A DNA stretch of 64,000 nucleotides. It comes from Pseudomonadales bacterium (lineage in GTDB: Bacteria > Pseudomonadota > Gammaproteobacteria > Pseudomonadales > Azotimanducaceae). The notes beneath the pieces were generated by a model. It was not told where the DNA came from and ran no database searches. It saw nothing but the letters and a program-made list of their open reading frames with translations. The translations under genes were made by a program, and so were the position numbers. Positions 43,040 to 51,960 of the stretch are shown here, in pieces (position 1 is the first letter of the stretch; the number at the start of each line of letters is the position of its first letter). The stretch spans positions 62,001-126,000 of the forward strand of contig JAHCAL010000002.1 in NCBI GenBank assembly GCA_019634925.1, given 5' to 3'.

Positions 43040-44314
43040 GTGCCCGCATCGGGCCAGATCGGCAGGCGCCGCGGCATGTGGTCGTCGCTCGCGTTCCGGG
43101 ACTTCCGACTGCTCTGGTTGGGCAGCGTCGCCGCGAACTTCGCCATGCAGATGCAGATGGTGGCGCGCGGCTGGCTGATCTACGACATGACCGCATCAGC
43201 CATGGCGCTGACCTGGGTGATGCTCTCGTTCATGCTCCCGTCGGTGGTGTTCTCGCTCGCCGGCGGCCTGCTCGCCGACCGCTTGCACAAGCGCTCGGTG
43301 ATGCTCGTCGCCCAATCGCTGAACGCGCTGGCCACGATCCTGCTCGCGATCATCGTCTTTACGGGAACGGTCACGTTCTGGGATTTCATCTACTTCGGGC
43401 TGTTCAACGGGACCGTGCTGGCACTCAGCATGCCCGCCCGGTCCGCCATCGGACCGGAGATCGTCGGTCGCGAGCATATGGTCAACGCCATGGCGCTGCA
43501 GAGCGCGACCTTCAACCTCTCGCGGATCATGGGTCCGGCGCTGGCCGGCGCGCTGATCGCGCTGTTCGCCGCCGGAGACACCGGCTCGCGGACCGGCGCG
43601 GGGATCGTCTTCTTCGTGATCGCCGGGCTCTACGTGGCTTCGGTCGTGTGTACCGCCCTGATGCGCCATCGCGCGCTGGCATCCTCGCGCGGCACCAGCG
43701 CGCTCGCGGACATCAAGGAAGGCTTCCGCTACATGCGCGACGAACGCCTCGTGCTGGGGCTCCTGGTGATGGGATTCGTACCGATGACCTTCGGCTTCTC
43801 GGTCACGTTCCTGATGCCTGCGTTCAATGCCGACGTGATTGGGGGCGGGCCGGAGGACCTCGGACTGCTCATGACCAGCGTCGGCGCCGGGGCGCTGCTC
43901 GGCTCGCTCGCGCTGGCGCGGGCAGGCGACATCGGTGGCAAGGGCCGGGTGCTGTTCATCGCGGGCTACCTGTGGGCATTCTGTGTCTGCGCCTTCGCGC
44001 TGTCCGGCACGCTGGTCGGCGCGCTCCTGTTCGGTGCCGCGAGCGGGCTCGCCGGTTCGGTGATGGGGTCGCTCAACATGAGCGTCATCCAGCTCGCGCT
44101 ACCCGATGCCATTCGCGGTCGTGTCATGGCGATCATGATGATGGCGCACGGCTTCATGCCGATCGGCATCCTGCCGGTGAGCGCGATCGCCGAACGGATC
44201 GGCATCGATACGGCCCTGCTCGTCGCAGGCACCCTGCTTCTCGTGAGCGTCGCGGCGATCCGGCTCTGGATACCGGGGCTCGCGCGTATCGACACCGGGC
44301 ACCGGAGCGTCTGA
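43040..44314 (+). CDS. MFS transporter (MFS_3/enterobactin-exporter type)
   Basis: Inner-membrane carrier of 424 aa with twelve predicted helices. FRDFRLLWLGSVAANFAMQM opens the protein, and GLLADRLHKRSVMLVAQSLNAL is the helix 2-3 loop. FNGTVLALSMPARSAIGPEI is diagnostic of the MFS_3 branch. The start is GTG at 43040 with GGAG eight bases upstream; ATG at 43076 is an alternative. It is a close paralogue of the carrier at 57636-58925. Third gene of the SDR-sulfotransferase group, so it may export their product (inference). Confidence 0.9.
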   Translation: MPASGQIGRRRGMWSSLAFRDFRLLWLGSVAANFAMQMQMVARGWLIYDMTASAMALTWVMLSFMLPSVVFSLAGGLLADRLHKRSVMLVAQSLNALATILLAIIVFTGTVTFWDFIYFGLFNGTVLALSMPARSAIGPEIVGREHMVNAMALQSATFNLSRIMGPALAGALIALFAAGDTGSRTGAGIVFFVIAGLYVASVVCTALMRHRALASSRGTSALADIKEGFRYMRDERLVLGLLVMGFVPMTFGFSVTFLMPAFNADVIGGGPEDLGLLMTSVGAGALLGSLALARAGDIGGKGRVLFIAGYLWAFCVCAFALSGTLVGALLFGAASGLAGSVMGSLNMSVIQLALPDAIRGRVMAIMMMAHGFMPIGILPVSAIAERIGIDTALLVAGTLLLVSVAAIRLWIPGLARIDTGHRSV

Positions 44315-44371
44315 CGGCAACCCTCGCCAGCGGGCTATCGCGGCCCCCGCGCGAGTCCCCGGGGCTCGTGC

Positions 44372-45208
44372 TCACTCCTCGGACGGCAGCTCCAGCGACA
44401 GCGCTTCGGATTCCGGATCGATGCCGAGGTTCGTGAACGCACGCACGCTGCCGTAGTCGATCGAGGCGAGCGGGTGACCGGTACCGGCATAGTTCTGCAG
44501 CGTCGCGACCTGCACCAGGTCCACGTAGTCGGTGGCATGCTCGCCGCGCTGAAAATCGAGATACGTTTCCGGGACCATGGCAATCTCTTCGGCGAAGCTC
44601 CACTTGCGCAGGATCCTGCTCCCGATCGGGCCATGGATCTCGCGGATCACCGCTTCCAGTGTGAAGCCGTCCCGCAGTATGCCCGGGTGCCGTTCGGCCC
44701 AGGTGAGCACGGGCAACACCCCGATGCTGTGCGTGAGTCCCGCGAGATAGCCGAGATCGGGGCGCAGCCGGGTGTAGCCCTTGGCAAGCAGGCCGCACAT
44801 CGATCCGATGTCACTCGCCTGTTTCCAGGTGAGCCGGAGCTTGCGGTCGATGAAGTCCGAGGTGGCCTGAAACAGCTGCTGCATCGCCATGCCGAGCGCC
44901 AGGTTGGCCGCGGGGCGCAGCCCGATTCGGGTCAGCGCAAAGCTCAGAGTGTCGATCGGCGCGACCCCGCGATACAGCGGGGAATTGGCGATCCGGATGA
45001 TGCGCGTGGTCAGTCCGGCATCGGTCGAGATGACTGCCGCCAGCCGGGTTGCGGTGACGTTTTCGTCGTCCGCGACATCACGGATCCGCAGCGCGAGTTC
45101 CGGCAGCGTGGGCAGTTCGAGCGCATCGGCCGAAAGTTCGTTGGCGATCTCTGTCTGGATCTGTTCGGCCAGTGACGACAAGGGAACCCCGGGACCGGAT
45201 GACTCCAT
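44372..45208 (-). CDS. HDOD domain protein
   Basis: Cytoplasmic regulatory protein of 278 aa made of a single HDOD domain. The start of the domain reads LPTLPELALRIRDVADDENVTATRLAAVISTDAGLTTRIIRIANSPLY, with the expected helices and the (A/S)NS segment. Proteins of this family take part in signalling and cell-cycle or stress control and lack the catalytic HD pair. There is no attached GGDEF or EAL domain. Its stop codon starts a stretch with weak resemblance to the 48-bp repeat. Divergent from the next gene. Confidence 0.9.
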   Translation of the reverse strand: MESSGPGVPLSSLAEQIQTEIANELSADALELPTLPELALRIRDVADDENVTATRLAAVISTDAGLTTRIIRIANSPLYRGVAPIDTLSFALTRIGLRPAANLALGMAMQQLFQATSDFIDRKLRLTWKQASDIGSMCGLLAKGYTRLRPDLGYLAGLTHSIGVLPVLTWAERHPGILRDGFTLEAVIREIHGPIGSRILRKWSFAEEIAMVPETYLDFQRGEHATDYVDLVQVATLQNYAGTGHPLASIDYGSVRAFTNLGIDPESEALSLELPSEE

Positions 45209-45432
45209 GACATTCTACGGCGCGAAGGGAGCAGCGTTCAGGGTCGGGCGCGCCGAATGTGACCGTGGCCACAAACGGCACACCCCAGAGCCCCGATCGC
45301 AGCGGCCCCGGCCGGTTTCGGCCCGGGCGCATGGACTTGTCACCGGTGCAGACCGGGACACTCGAGGCGGCGTACCATGGGCAGGTGGCGGCAGCCACGC
45401 CGCCTCGTCCGGTCGAACGGGAGGACGCTACC

Positions 45433-45996
45433 ATGCAACGCTACTACTATCTGGCTTCGGACCTGGATCGTGTCGAGGAAGTCTCGCGCGCGCTGCGCGG
45501 GGCCGGGCTCGACCGGCATCAGTTGCACGTGATGAGCAGCGACGATGCTGCGGTAGACAGGCGTCCGGAGCTGAACGGGGTCGTCTCGCTCATGAAGCGC
45601 GACCTCGTGGCCTCCGGGCTGCGCGGGGCCCTCGTCGGGGCTGTCGCCGCCATGCTGTTGCTGCTCGCCGCCTGGCTGCTCGACGCGTTCGCGACGCCTG
45701 CGGGCGCCGCGATCACGCTGTTCGCGTCAGTGGCGACATTCGGGTTCTGCGTCTGGGAAGGCGGTTTCTACGGCATCCAGACGCACAACCGCAAGGTCGC
45801 TCGCTTTACGGATGCCCTGTCCCGCGGCCAGCACCTGCTGTTCGTCGACGTGGACCCGGACCAGGCAAGCACGCTCGAACGCGTCATGACGCAGTTTCCG
45901 GCGTTGCGCCCATCGGGAAGCACCCGCGGGGTGCCGCGCTGGCTGTTCGTCGGGCAGCGCGAGCTGCCACGGTTCCTGACCCAGACGATGCCCTAG
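45433..45996 (+). CDS. Hypothetical membrane protein (two central helices)
   Basis: Protein of 187 aa starting MQRYYYLASDLDRVEEVSRALR. Two hydrophobic stretches lie in the centre (GALVGAVAAMLLLLAAWLLDAF and AAITLFASVATFGFCVWEGGFYG), followed by a domain with LFVDVDPDQASTLERVM. The N-terminal part looks like a small ferredoxin-like soluble domain flanking the helices, as in DUF1269/general-stress-related membrane proteins. No function is known. The ATG at 45433 is preceded by GGGAGGACG. It lies divergent from the HDOD gene with 224 bases between. Confidence 0.7.
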   Translation: MQRYYYLASDLDRVEEVSRALRGAGLDRHQLHVMSSDDAAVDRRPELNGVVSLMKRDLVASGLRGALVGAVAAMLLLLAAWLLDAFATPAGAAITLFASVATFGFCVWEGGFYGIQTHNRKVARFTDALSRGQHLLFVDVDPDQASTLERVMTQFPALRPSGSTRGVPRWLFVGQRELPRFLTQTMP

Positions 45997-46006
45997 CCCG
46001 GATTCG

Positions 46007-46420
46007 TCACCGATTGCCGGGTCGACCGCCCCGGCCCGGCGGGAAACGCCACCAGGCCGCTGCGACCAGCGCGCCGAACAGCGTATAGCCGAGGGTGAAT
46101 ACCCACGGCGGCGCGTCGTAGAACAGCACGCGCCGCACCCAGTATTCGACGAAGCCGTGCGAATAGCCGGCCTCGCCGGCCTGCGCACGCAGCCAGTCTT
46201 CGAGCGTCGTCAACGGACAGGTCGCTCCGAGCCAGGCTTCGAGCACCACGATTGCGATCGCTGCGAGATGTGCGGTGCGAAACCACCACCCATTCGCACC
46301 CGGCCAACGCAGCACGTTGCCGACGACGATCCAGGCCAAGCCTGCAATGACAAACAGGACCACGCCGAAGTGCAGCACCAGGATCGCGTCGGCCAGCATC
46401 CGCCACACCGGGCCCTCCAT
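46007..46420 (-). CDS. DUF2784 domain membrane protein
   Basis: Protein of 137 aa with four hydrophobic helices. It has the family start MLADAILVLHFGVVLFVIAGLAWIVVG, the middle ANGWWFRTAHLAAIAIVVLEAWLGATCPLT, and the end of the conserved block RRVLFYDAPPWVFTLGYTLFG. The pattern GxxCPLTxxE is characteristic of DUF2784, whose function is unknown. It is the last gene of the leftward run, ten bases after the aldo/keto reductase stop. Confidence 0.85.
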   Translation of the reverse strand: MEGPVWRMLADAILVLHFGVVLFVIAGLAWIVVGNVLRWPGANGWWFRTAHLAAIAIVVLEAWLGATCPLTTLEDWLRAQAGEAGYSHGFVEYWVRRVLFYDAPPWVFTLGYTLFGALVAAAWWRFPPGRGGRPGNR

Positions 46421-46430
46421 GCGTGGCTCG

Positions 46431-47531
46431 CTATCGGGCGAGTCGCTGGCGCACGCGCGCCGGATCGATCCCGGCCGCGCGCAGCGACCGCCCGGCCAGC
46501 CTGCGCACGCGCCGCAGCAGACCACGCACGGGCCCGGGTGGCGCTTCGCCGAGGGGAAGGTCGAAGGTCGCGAAGGCGGCGGTGAGCTCTTCCAGCTCCC
46601 CGGCGGTGAGCGAAAGCGTGAGCGCCGGCAGCTGTTCCGCAAGCTGTGCCGCGCTGCTTGCGCCGGCAATGGCGCCGGTCATGCCGGGCCAGGCGAGCAC
46701 CCAGGCCAGGGCCACGGCCGCGGACGGTACGCCGTGGCGCGTGGCGATGGGACGCACGTGCAGATCGACGAGCCGGCGCGCGCGTGCGGCGGTGGCCGGC
46801 GGGACGCCGGGCGGCTCGATGCCCGCCAGGAGCCCCCAGGCCAGCGGCGAGTAGGCGAGTACGCCGACGGCGCGCTCCCGACACACCGGCAATACGTCGG
46901 CTGCGGCGCCGCGCCGCAGCAGGCTGAACTCCGGCTGGACACTCGCGAGTGGAACGTCGCCGAGCGCCGCCTGCGCCGCGCGGATCTCGTCGGGATTGAA
47001 ATTCGACACGCCGATCGCTCGGATCCGACCTTCCCGGCGCAGCTCGAGGAGTGCACCCATGCTCTCGGCGATCGGCGTGTCGGGATCCCGGTGGTGGATC
47101 TGCAGCAGGTCGAGGTAGTCGACCCGCAGCCGCTGCAGGCTCTCCTCCACGTCGCGACGCAGCGACTCTGGCCGGGAATCACGCCGAACGGCACGACGCA
47201 CCCCGTCGGCGCCGGTGAACTCGAACAGCACCCGGCCGCGGGCATCGGGCGCCCAGCGCAGTCCTGCCTTGCCGAGGATCTGGACGTGTTCGCGCGGGAA
47301 TACCGCGAGCGCTTCACCGAGCAGGGTTTCCACGGCGCCGAAATCGTAGAGCGGTGCGGTGTCGATGCTGGTGAGTCCGTGGGCAACGACCTCGCGGACG
47401 AGTGCGATCCGCTCGCGCGGGTCGGTCCTGCGCCGACTCATCGAGCCGAACACGAGCGGTACGATCTCGAGGTCCGAGCGGCCGAGCCGCCGGCGCGAGA
47501 GCGCGGCGGCAGCGTGGGCATCGGAAGCCAT
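46431..47531 (-). CDS. Aldo/keto reductase family oxidoreductase
   Basis: TIM-barrel NADPH-dependent enzyme of 366 aa. It has LVFGSMSRRRTDPRERIALVREVVAHGLTSIDTAPLYDFGAVETLLGEAL with the catalytic Asp and Tyr, then LQIHHRDPDTPIAESMGAL with the conserved His. GRIRAIGVSNFNPDEI and the cofactor segment at the end, GAIAGASSAAQLAEQL, complete the family pattern. The substrate is unknown. The gene lies between the PTP-like gene (six bases upstream) and the DUF2784 gene, in one transcript. Confidence 0.9.
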   Translation of the reverse strand: MASDAHAAAALSRRRLGRSDLEIVPLVFGSMSRRRTDPRERIALVREVVAHGLTSIDTAPLYDFGAVETLLGEALAVFPREHVQILGKAGLRWAPDARGRVLFEFTGADGVRRAVRRDSRPESLRRDVEESLQRLRVDYLDLLQIHHRDPDTPIAESMGALLELRREGRIRAIGVSNFNPDEIRAAQAALGDVPLASVQPEFSLLRRGAAADVLPVCRERAVGVLAYSPLAWGLLAGIEPPGVPPATAARARRLVDLHVRPIATRHGVPSAAVALAWVLAWPGMTGAIAGASSAAQLAEQLPALTLSLTAGELEELTAAFATFDLPLGEAPPGPVRGLLRRVRRLAGRSLRAAGIDPARVRQRLAR

Positions 47532-47537
47532 GGCGGT

Positions 47538-47999
47538 TCAGCCCTCCAACACGGCCCGGTCGAGCGCGAGGAAGTCCTGCCAGACCGCATCCATCTGCGG
47601 CGCCCAGCGCTCGAGCACCGGGGAGCGCGCCGCGGCGTCGTCGAAGCCGCGCTCGAACCGCAGATAGTGGTACATGAACGCGGATACCCGCGCATTGACC
47701 ACGCAATGCACCCAGACACGCCGGCCCGCGAACGCACGCATGACCCCGCAGAACGTCCGCAGGTCGTCCACGGTCGGGGCCTCGAAACGCACGGGGATGT
47801 GCACGTAGCACATGCCGAGGCCCGTGACCACGCTACCTTCGTCCGCGATCGCGTGATCCGATGACGGCATTGCGAGGTTGACCACGGCCGCGAACCCGGC
47901 CGCCGCGATGTCGGTGAACTGCTCGCGCCGCGGTTGCCCGGAGGTCCCGACGTCGGGGGTGAGCTGTACGTAGTTGGTGATCGCTGCAAGATCGTTCAT
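47538..47999 (-). CDS. Protein tyrosine phosphatase-like (DUF442) protein
   Basis: Protein of 153 aa with the DSP/DUF442 fold. It begins MNDLAAITNYVQLTPDVGTSGQP, typical of the family. The active-site region is WVHCVVNARVSAF, with Cys99 and Arg104. There are four residues between Cys and Arg, whereas true phosphatases have five (CX5R). The start at ATG 47999 is preceded by a GGCAGGCAAG stretch. It may still bind phosphate, but catalysis is uncertain. Six bases upstream of the aldo/keto reductase gene. Confidence 0.8.
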   Translation of the reverse strand: MNDLAAITNYVQLTPDVGTSGQPRREQFTDIAAAGFAAVVNLAMPSSDHAIADEGSVVTGLGMCYVHIPVRFEAPTVDDLRTFCGVMRAFAGRRVWVHCVVNARVSAFMYHYLRFERGFDDAAARSPVLERWAPQMDAVWQDFLALDRAVLEG

Positions 48000-48096
48000 G
48001 CCTTGCCTGCCTCGACTGACGCCGCGACGAAGCTTACGCCATGACGGCGCCGGTCGTCCTGAAGGCTCGTCATGCCGGCAATGAATCGTGGACGCG

Positions 48097-48594
48097 TCAG
48101 GCCGTTCGCCCGACAGTAGCACCCGTGGCTCTCACGGCCTGCAATCCCGCGTCGAGCCGGTACAACACGTCCGGACAACGTTCCTGGTTGTGCTGGCCGT
48201 CCGACCAGGCCACGGGCACGTAACCGTGCCGCTCGTAGAACCGGCGCGCCCCGAGGTTCTGCTGGAACGTGTAAAGCCGAATCGGCCTCGGCAGCGTGGC
48301 GTGAGCGTGGCCGAGCAGCAGCGAGCCAATTCCCCTGCCGGGGTACCCGGGCAGCAGGTACAGCTGATCGATCCAGCCGCCCGTCGCTTCCCGCGAAACC
48401 GCGAGCACGCCGACGATCCGATCGTCGACCCGGGCGACCGTGACGCCACCCGATGGGACCAGCTCTTCCTGCACCCAGCGCCGCACATCCTCGGGTAGAT
48501 GCGCCGACGGGGCGAACGGCAGGTATGCGTGCCGCGACTCGATCAGAAGTTCCGCGACCGCCGGCGCATCGGCAGCCGTCGCGGGCGCGAGCAT
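48097..48594 (-). CDS. GNAT family N-acetyltransferase
   Basis: Acetyltransferase of 165 aa. Motif A for acetyl-CoA binding is YLLPGYPGRGIGSLLLGHA (Q/RxxGxG/A type). Motif B follows in IRLYTFQQNLGARRFYERHGYVPV. The acceptor is unknown. The ATG at 48594 is chosen because an earlier one would overlap the neighbouring membrane protein. That neighbour ends ten bases upstream, so the two are probably cotranscribed. Confidence 0.88.
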   Translation of the reverse strand: MLAPATAADAPAVAELLIESRHAYLPFAPSAHLPEDVRRWVQEELVPSGGVTVARVDDRIVGVLAVSREATGGWIDQLYLLPGYPGRGIGSLLLGHAHATLPRPIRLYTFQQNLGARRFYERHGYVPVAWSDGQHNQERCPDVLYRLDAGLQAVRATGATVGRTA

Positions 48595-48604
48595 GACACG
48601 TGCT

Positions 48605-49300
48605 TCACGCACGCCGGGCGCACTGCGCAGGGTTCGCGACCTCCCCCCGCGCCACTCGGGTCTTCGCGAGGCCATGGGCAGCCGCGATCAGCCCGGGGAT
48701 CTGCACGAGGTGAAAGACCCCGTTGTGGTCGAACGGCCAGACCAGGGTGAACGAGATCGAGCCGGTCGCCTGCACGACCGCGGCGACCGCGGTGATCACG
48801 AGCCCGGCGACGACCCAGGCCGATCGCCCGCCGTCGCCGCGCAGCCCGTTCCACCCGTAGGCCCAGATCGCAAACAGCACACCGGCCCCCTGCCATACCA
48901 GGATCACGGCAAAGACATCCGGGAAAAGCATCGCGGCGCCGAAACTCGCCAGGGCAAGCGCCCACACGAACGGCTGCACGCGCGCGCGCCACGCCGGAAG
49001 GCAATCCTCGAAGGTAGCCAGCACGATTGCGCCAATACCGGCTGCAAGCGCGAGATAGATGAACCCCCAGATCGATCCATCCAACCACTTCGGCAGATCG
49101 AGCGCATGCGCCAACGCGCCGAGCAACGCGGCCGTTGCGCTGAGGACGAATGCCCAGGACCAGATGCGCAGCGCGGGCCGGGCGACGGCGTGCGCCATCG
49201 TGTGGCGGGCGCAGAGCATGCAGATCACGGCAAGGAGCAGGTCGGTGGCCGCGGTCGTCAGCTCCGTCGGTGCGTCGAGCCGCAGCAGGTCGAGCATCAT
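48605..49300 (-). CDS. Polytopic membrane protein (DUF6962-like)
   Basis: Integral membrane protein of 231 aa with seven hydrophobic segments, for example LLLAVICMLCARHTM, FIYLALAAGIGAIVLATFED and WVVAGLVITAVAAVVQATG. The arrangement ending WPFDHNGVFHLVQIPGLI has conserved His and Asp residues like the DUF6962 or alkaline-ceramidase-like families; I am not sure which. Function unknown. It lies six bases downstream of the PNPOx-like gene and ten upstream of the GNAT gene. Confidence 0.72.
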   Translation of the reverse strand: MMLDLLRLDAPTELTTAATDLLLAVICMLCARHTMAHAVARPALRIWSWAFVLSATAALLGALAHALDLPKWLDGSIWGFIYLALAAGIGAIVLATFEDCLPAWRARVQPFVWALALASFGAAMLFPDVFAVILVWQGAGVLFAIWAYGWNGLRGDGGRSAWVVAGLVITAVAAVVQATGSISFTLVWPFDHNGVFHLVQIPGLIAAAHGLAKTRVARGEVANPAQCARRA

Positions 49301-49306
49301 GTGCCG

Positions 49307-49861
49307 TCAGTCGTACGGCAACACGCTGGGCGGTCGCACCGGGAGACCGTCGATGCTCGTGGTACGCGTCTGGTACGTCGCGAGTCGCTGGGCCGGCTCG
49401 TCCTGTACGTGATATTGCCGCAGCGTCTGCCGTTCGCCCTCGAGCACCATGCGCGGCACGGCCCAGCCGCAGCTTTCCTGGGTGCTTTCCACCGCGATGT
49501 CGAAGATCTGCCGCACGCCGCGTTCGATAGTGAAATGCGCTGCCAGCGCCGCCCAGTCGTCGTCCTGGGGCAGCACCGGCCGGCCTCGCCCATAGATCCG
49601 GTAGATCAGTGGGGCCTTGTCGAAGGCGCAGAACATGATGCAGATCCGCCCGTCCGCGACCAGGTGTGCATGCGTCTCGTTGCCGGAGCCGCCATAGTCC
49701 AGGTACGCCACCCGACGCGGCCCCAGCACCCGGAAGCTGTCCATCCCCTTGGGGCTCAGGTTGATGCGTGCGCCTTCCGCTGCGGTCGCCACGAAAAACA
49801 TCGGCTGGGCGCGCACCCACGCCGCCCGCTGATCACTCACATGGTCCAGAAAATCCGCCAT
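49307..49861 (-). CDS. Pyridoxamine 5'-phosphate oxidase family protein
   Basis: Split-barrel flavin-binding protein of 184 aa. It begins MADFLDHVSDQRAAWVRAQPMFFVATAA and continues with GARINLSPKGMDSFRVLGPRRVAYLDYGGSGNETHAHLV, the pattern of the PNPOx-like family. It probably binds FMN or F420, and the substrate is unknown. The ATG at 49861 has GGAG six bases upstream; the frame could start 24 codons earlier at 49933. First gene of a leftward run including membrane and GNAT genes. Confidence 0.87.
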   Translation of the reverse strand: MADFLDHVSDQRAAWVRAQPMFFVATAAEGARINLSPKGMDSFRVLGPRRVAYLDYGGSGNETHAHLVADGRICIMFCAFDKAPLIYRIYGRGRPVLPQDDDWAALAAHFTIERGVRQIFDIAVESTQESCGWAVPRMVLEGERQTLRQYHVQDEPAQRLATYQTRTTSIDGLPVRPPSVLPYD

Positions 49862-50019
49862 CGCAGTCTCCGCTCCAGCAACCTCCGCCGGAGCAACCTG
49901 GCCACGATGGACCATGCTGTGTTCGTTGTCCATGTTCGACTCGCCAGCGGCTCGTCAACGGCCGGGACCGACATCGGCTCGTGCATAATGTGCAGCATGC
50001 CCCGCCACGGAACAGGCAG

Positions 50020-50400
50020 ATGGATCTGACCCGCGCCGAATTCGCCAACGAGGCGTTCTACCTGGCGTTCGAATCGAAGGACTTCGCAGCCATGGACCAC
50101 CTCTGGTCCGAGTCGCGCGAGGTCATCTGCATCCACCCCGGCTGGCCGGCCCTGATCGGCCGCGCGGCGGTCATGCAGAGCTGGAAATCGATCCTCGGCA
50201 ATCCCGCACAGGGCGCGGTCAGCTTCTATGACGCCGAGGCCCGGCCGCTCGGCACGGGTGTCTGCGCAGTCGTGTGTTACGAACTCGCCGGCAATGCAAC
50301 ACTGATCGCCACCAACGTGTTCGTCGAGGAGAACGAACGCCTGCGGCTCGTCCTGCACCAATCCGGCTACTGCAGCAACCCGCCCCCGCCGCCACGCTGA
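50020..50400 (+). CDS. NTF2-like (SnoaL/DUF4440) protein
   Basis: Small alpha/beta-barrel protein of 126 aa. It has ANEAFYLAFESKDFAAMDHLW, then CIHPGWPALIGRAAVMQSWKSIL and GNATLIATNVFVEENERLRLVLHQSGY. These match the NTF2-like fold used by SnoaL, steroid isomerases and many small binding proteins. No enzyme activity can be assigned. The C-terminus is an oligoproline tail (NPPPPPR). It is divergent from the PNPOx-like gene. Confidence 0.83.
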   Translation: MDLTRAEFANEAFYLAFESKDFAAMDHLWSESREVICIHPGWPALIGRAAVMQSWKSILGNPAQGAVSFYDAEARPLGTGVCAVVCYELAGNATLIATNVFVEENERLRLVLHQSGYCSNPPPPPR

Positions 50401-50427
50401 ACTGGCGGCCGCCGGCGCGTCCCAGAG

Positions 50428-50457
50428 CAAGGGAGTGCAAGGAAGTGCAAGGGAATG
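50428..50457 (+). repeat. Three imperfect 10-bp tandem repeats
   Basis: CAAGGGAGTG, CAAGGAAGTG, CAAGGGAATG follow each other in the space between the NTF2-like and dioxygenase genes. It is purine-rich and may act as an mRNA-leader feature for the dioxygenase gene, or be simple slippage. Confidence 0.65.
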
Positions 50458-50518
50458 CGCGGCCGTGCGAGAATCCTGCCCATCGCGCATCGGGATCACG
50501 TATCGGGGAGGTATGACC

Positions 50519-51685
50519 ATGATCCGGCTGCCACGCATCGAGGTTCCGCCCGTCGACTACGGTCCCGAAGAAGCGGCCATGGCCCAGTACCGTGCGGAAG
50601 GCACCGCGCGGGCGCTCGCGCTCGGCAACCGTGGCCCACTGCTATTCGATAGCGCTGGCAATCCCGATCCGGCGATCCTCGAGGCCTACCGCCGCCACGG
50701 CTTCTACGTCTTCGAGGGCGTGCTCGGCCAGGCGGAGCTCGACGAGATCGAGTCGGACGTCATCGACATGCTGGAGCGCGCACCCGTGCACAAGGGCGCG
50801 GACGTCGACCGGCAGGGCCGACCGGCGCTGGGTGTGGGTTGTCGGGCGGCCACGCTCAGCTGGGTGCGCCCGCTTTCCGATCCATTGGGCGGCACAGCCT
50901 TCGCCAACGGCCGGCATCCGGTGAAGATGGTCGAACCAAAAGCGCCCGCGGGTGCGCCCGAACACGTCGTCCAGCTCATCCTCGGTTCACTGCAGTTCTC
51001 CGATGCCTGCCTGCGCCTGTACGGCCATCCGGATCTGCTGCGGGTCGCCGCGGCGATCCACGGCGCGGACTTCACGCCGTTCAACGAAGCGGTCTGGATC
51101 AAACACCCGAGGCTCGGCGGGTCGGTCGCCTGGCACCAGGACGGCTGGACCCACTGGGCGTCCCCCGACCTCGACGGCGACACGCATGGATTCAACTTCA
51201 TGGCGCAGCTTTACGGCTGCGACGCGACCAACGGTCTCTGGGTGGTGCCCGGTTCGCATCGACTCGGCAAGGTGGATATCGCGGCCCTGGTCGCGGCCGC
51301 CGGATCCGAGCGCCTGCCAGACGCGGTTCCCCTGGTCTGCGCGCCGGGGGACGTCGCGATCTGCAACCGGCAAGCCGTCCACGGCTCGTTCGCCAACACC
51401 GGCGACCGGCCCAGGGTCACCATCAACTTCGGCTTCCACCGCCGCACCTCCGTCCTCGGGGTGACCAGCGGCGGCGTACACAACCCGGTCTCGGTCTACG
51501 ACGCCGAGCGCATCCGCGAGCGCTCGCGCCTGATCGCGCTGGCGATCGACGCGCGGCGGCAGCGGTTCCCGGCGGAACCGCCGTTTCGCTATGCGCCGTT
51601 CGCCGGGGCAGAAGCGGCCTGTCGCTGGACGCCGGCGGCACGCGCGGGGCTCAAGGACTACAACCTGCTCGATCTGGGTATCTGA
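50519..51685 (+). CDS. Phytanoyl-CoA dioxygenase family protein
   Basis: Fe(II)/2-oxoglutarate oxygenase of 388 aa. The HxD motif is WHQDGWTHW, the distal His is in AVHGSF, and the Arg binding 2-oxoglutarate is in RPRVTINFGFHRR. It hydroxylates an acyl-CoA or another small molecule; the target is unknown. Two close ATGs exist (50513 and 50519). GGGGAGG sits one base before the first and seven before the second, so I prefer 50519. A TonB receptor follows after about 275 bases. Confidence 0.88.
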   Translation: MIRLPRIEVPPVDYGPEEAAMAQYRAEGTARALALGNRGPLLFDSAGNPDPAILEAYRRHGFYVFEGVLGQAELDEIESDVIDMLERAPVHKGADVDRQGRPALGVGCRAATLSWVRPLSDPLGGTAFANGRHPVKMVEPKAPAGAPEHVVQLILGSLQFSDACLRLYGHPDLLRVAAAIHGADFTPFNEAVWIKHPRLGGSVAWHQDGWTHWASPDLDGDTHGFNFMAQLYGCDATNGLWVVPGSHRLGKVDIAALVAAAGSERLPDAVPLVCAPGDVAICNRQAVHGSFANTGDRPRVTINFGFHRRTSVLGVTSGGVHNPVSVYDAERIRERSRLIALAIDARRQRFPAEPPFRYAPFAGAEAACRWTPAARAGLKDYNLLDLGI

Positions 51686-51960
51686 CGCGCCGGTCCCGGC
51701 CACGGCACCGATCGGGCACGCCGGCACAAGCTCGAGGCGCGTTTCACTTCGCTTTGACGGGGACCTGTGGCACCCTGCGCACCGCCTCGCCAGGGGCCAG
51801 GCCCGTCGGACGTGCAAATTTGCCTGCGATGCGCCACGCCCCACCGGATAGTGGCTGGAAATCAATAAGATAGAGGGTCGATCGGATTCCCACGGCGTCA
51901 GCGGCGCGAACGCGCCCGAATGCCGTGTCAGGTCCCGGAACCCCAAGGGAGAGAAACCTC
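51686..51960. other. Intergenic region upstream of TonB receptor
   Basis: About 275 bases. There is a purine-rich Shine-Dalgarno (GGGAGAG) just before the receptor ATG. I see no iron-box (Fur) palindrome and no clear -35/-10 pair, so an iron-type regulation is not supported. Confidence 0.4.

Noticed and set aside
51686..51960. Fur box in front of the TonB receptor
   Set aside because: No sequence near the GATAATGATAATCATTATC consensus is found. Iron regulation is not supported.
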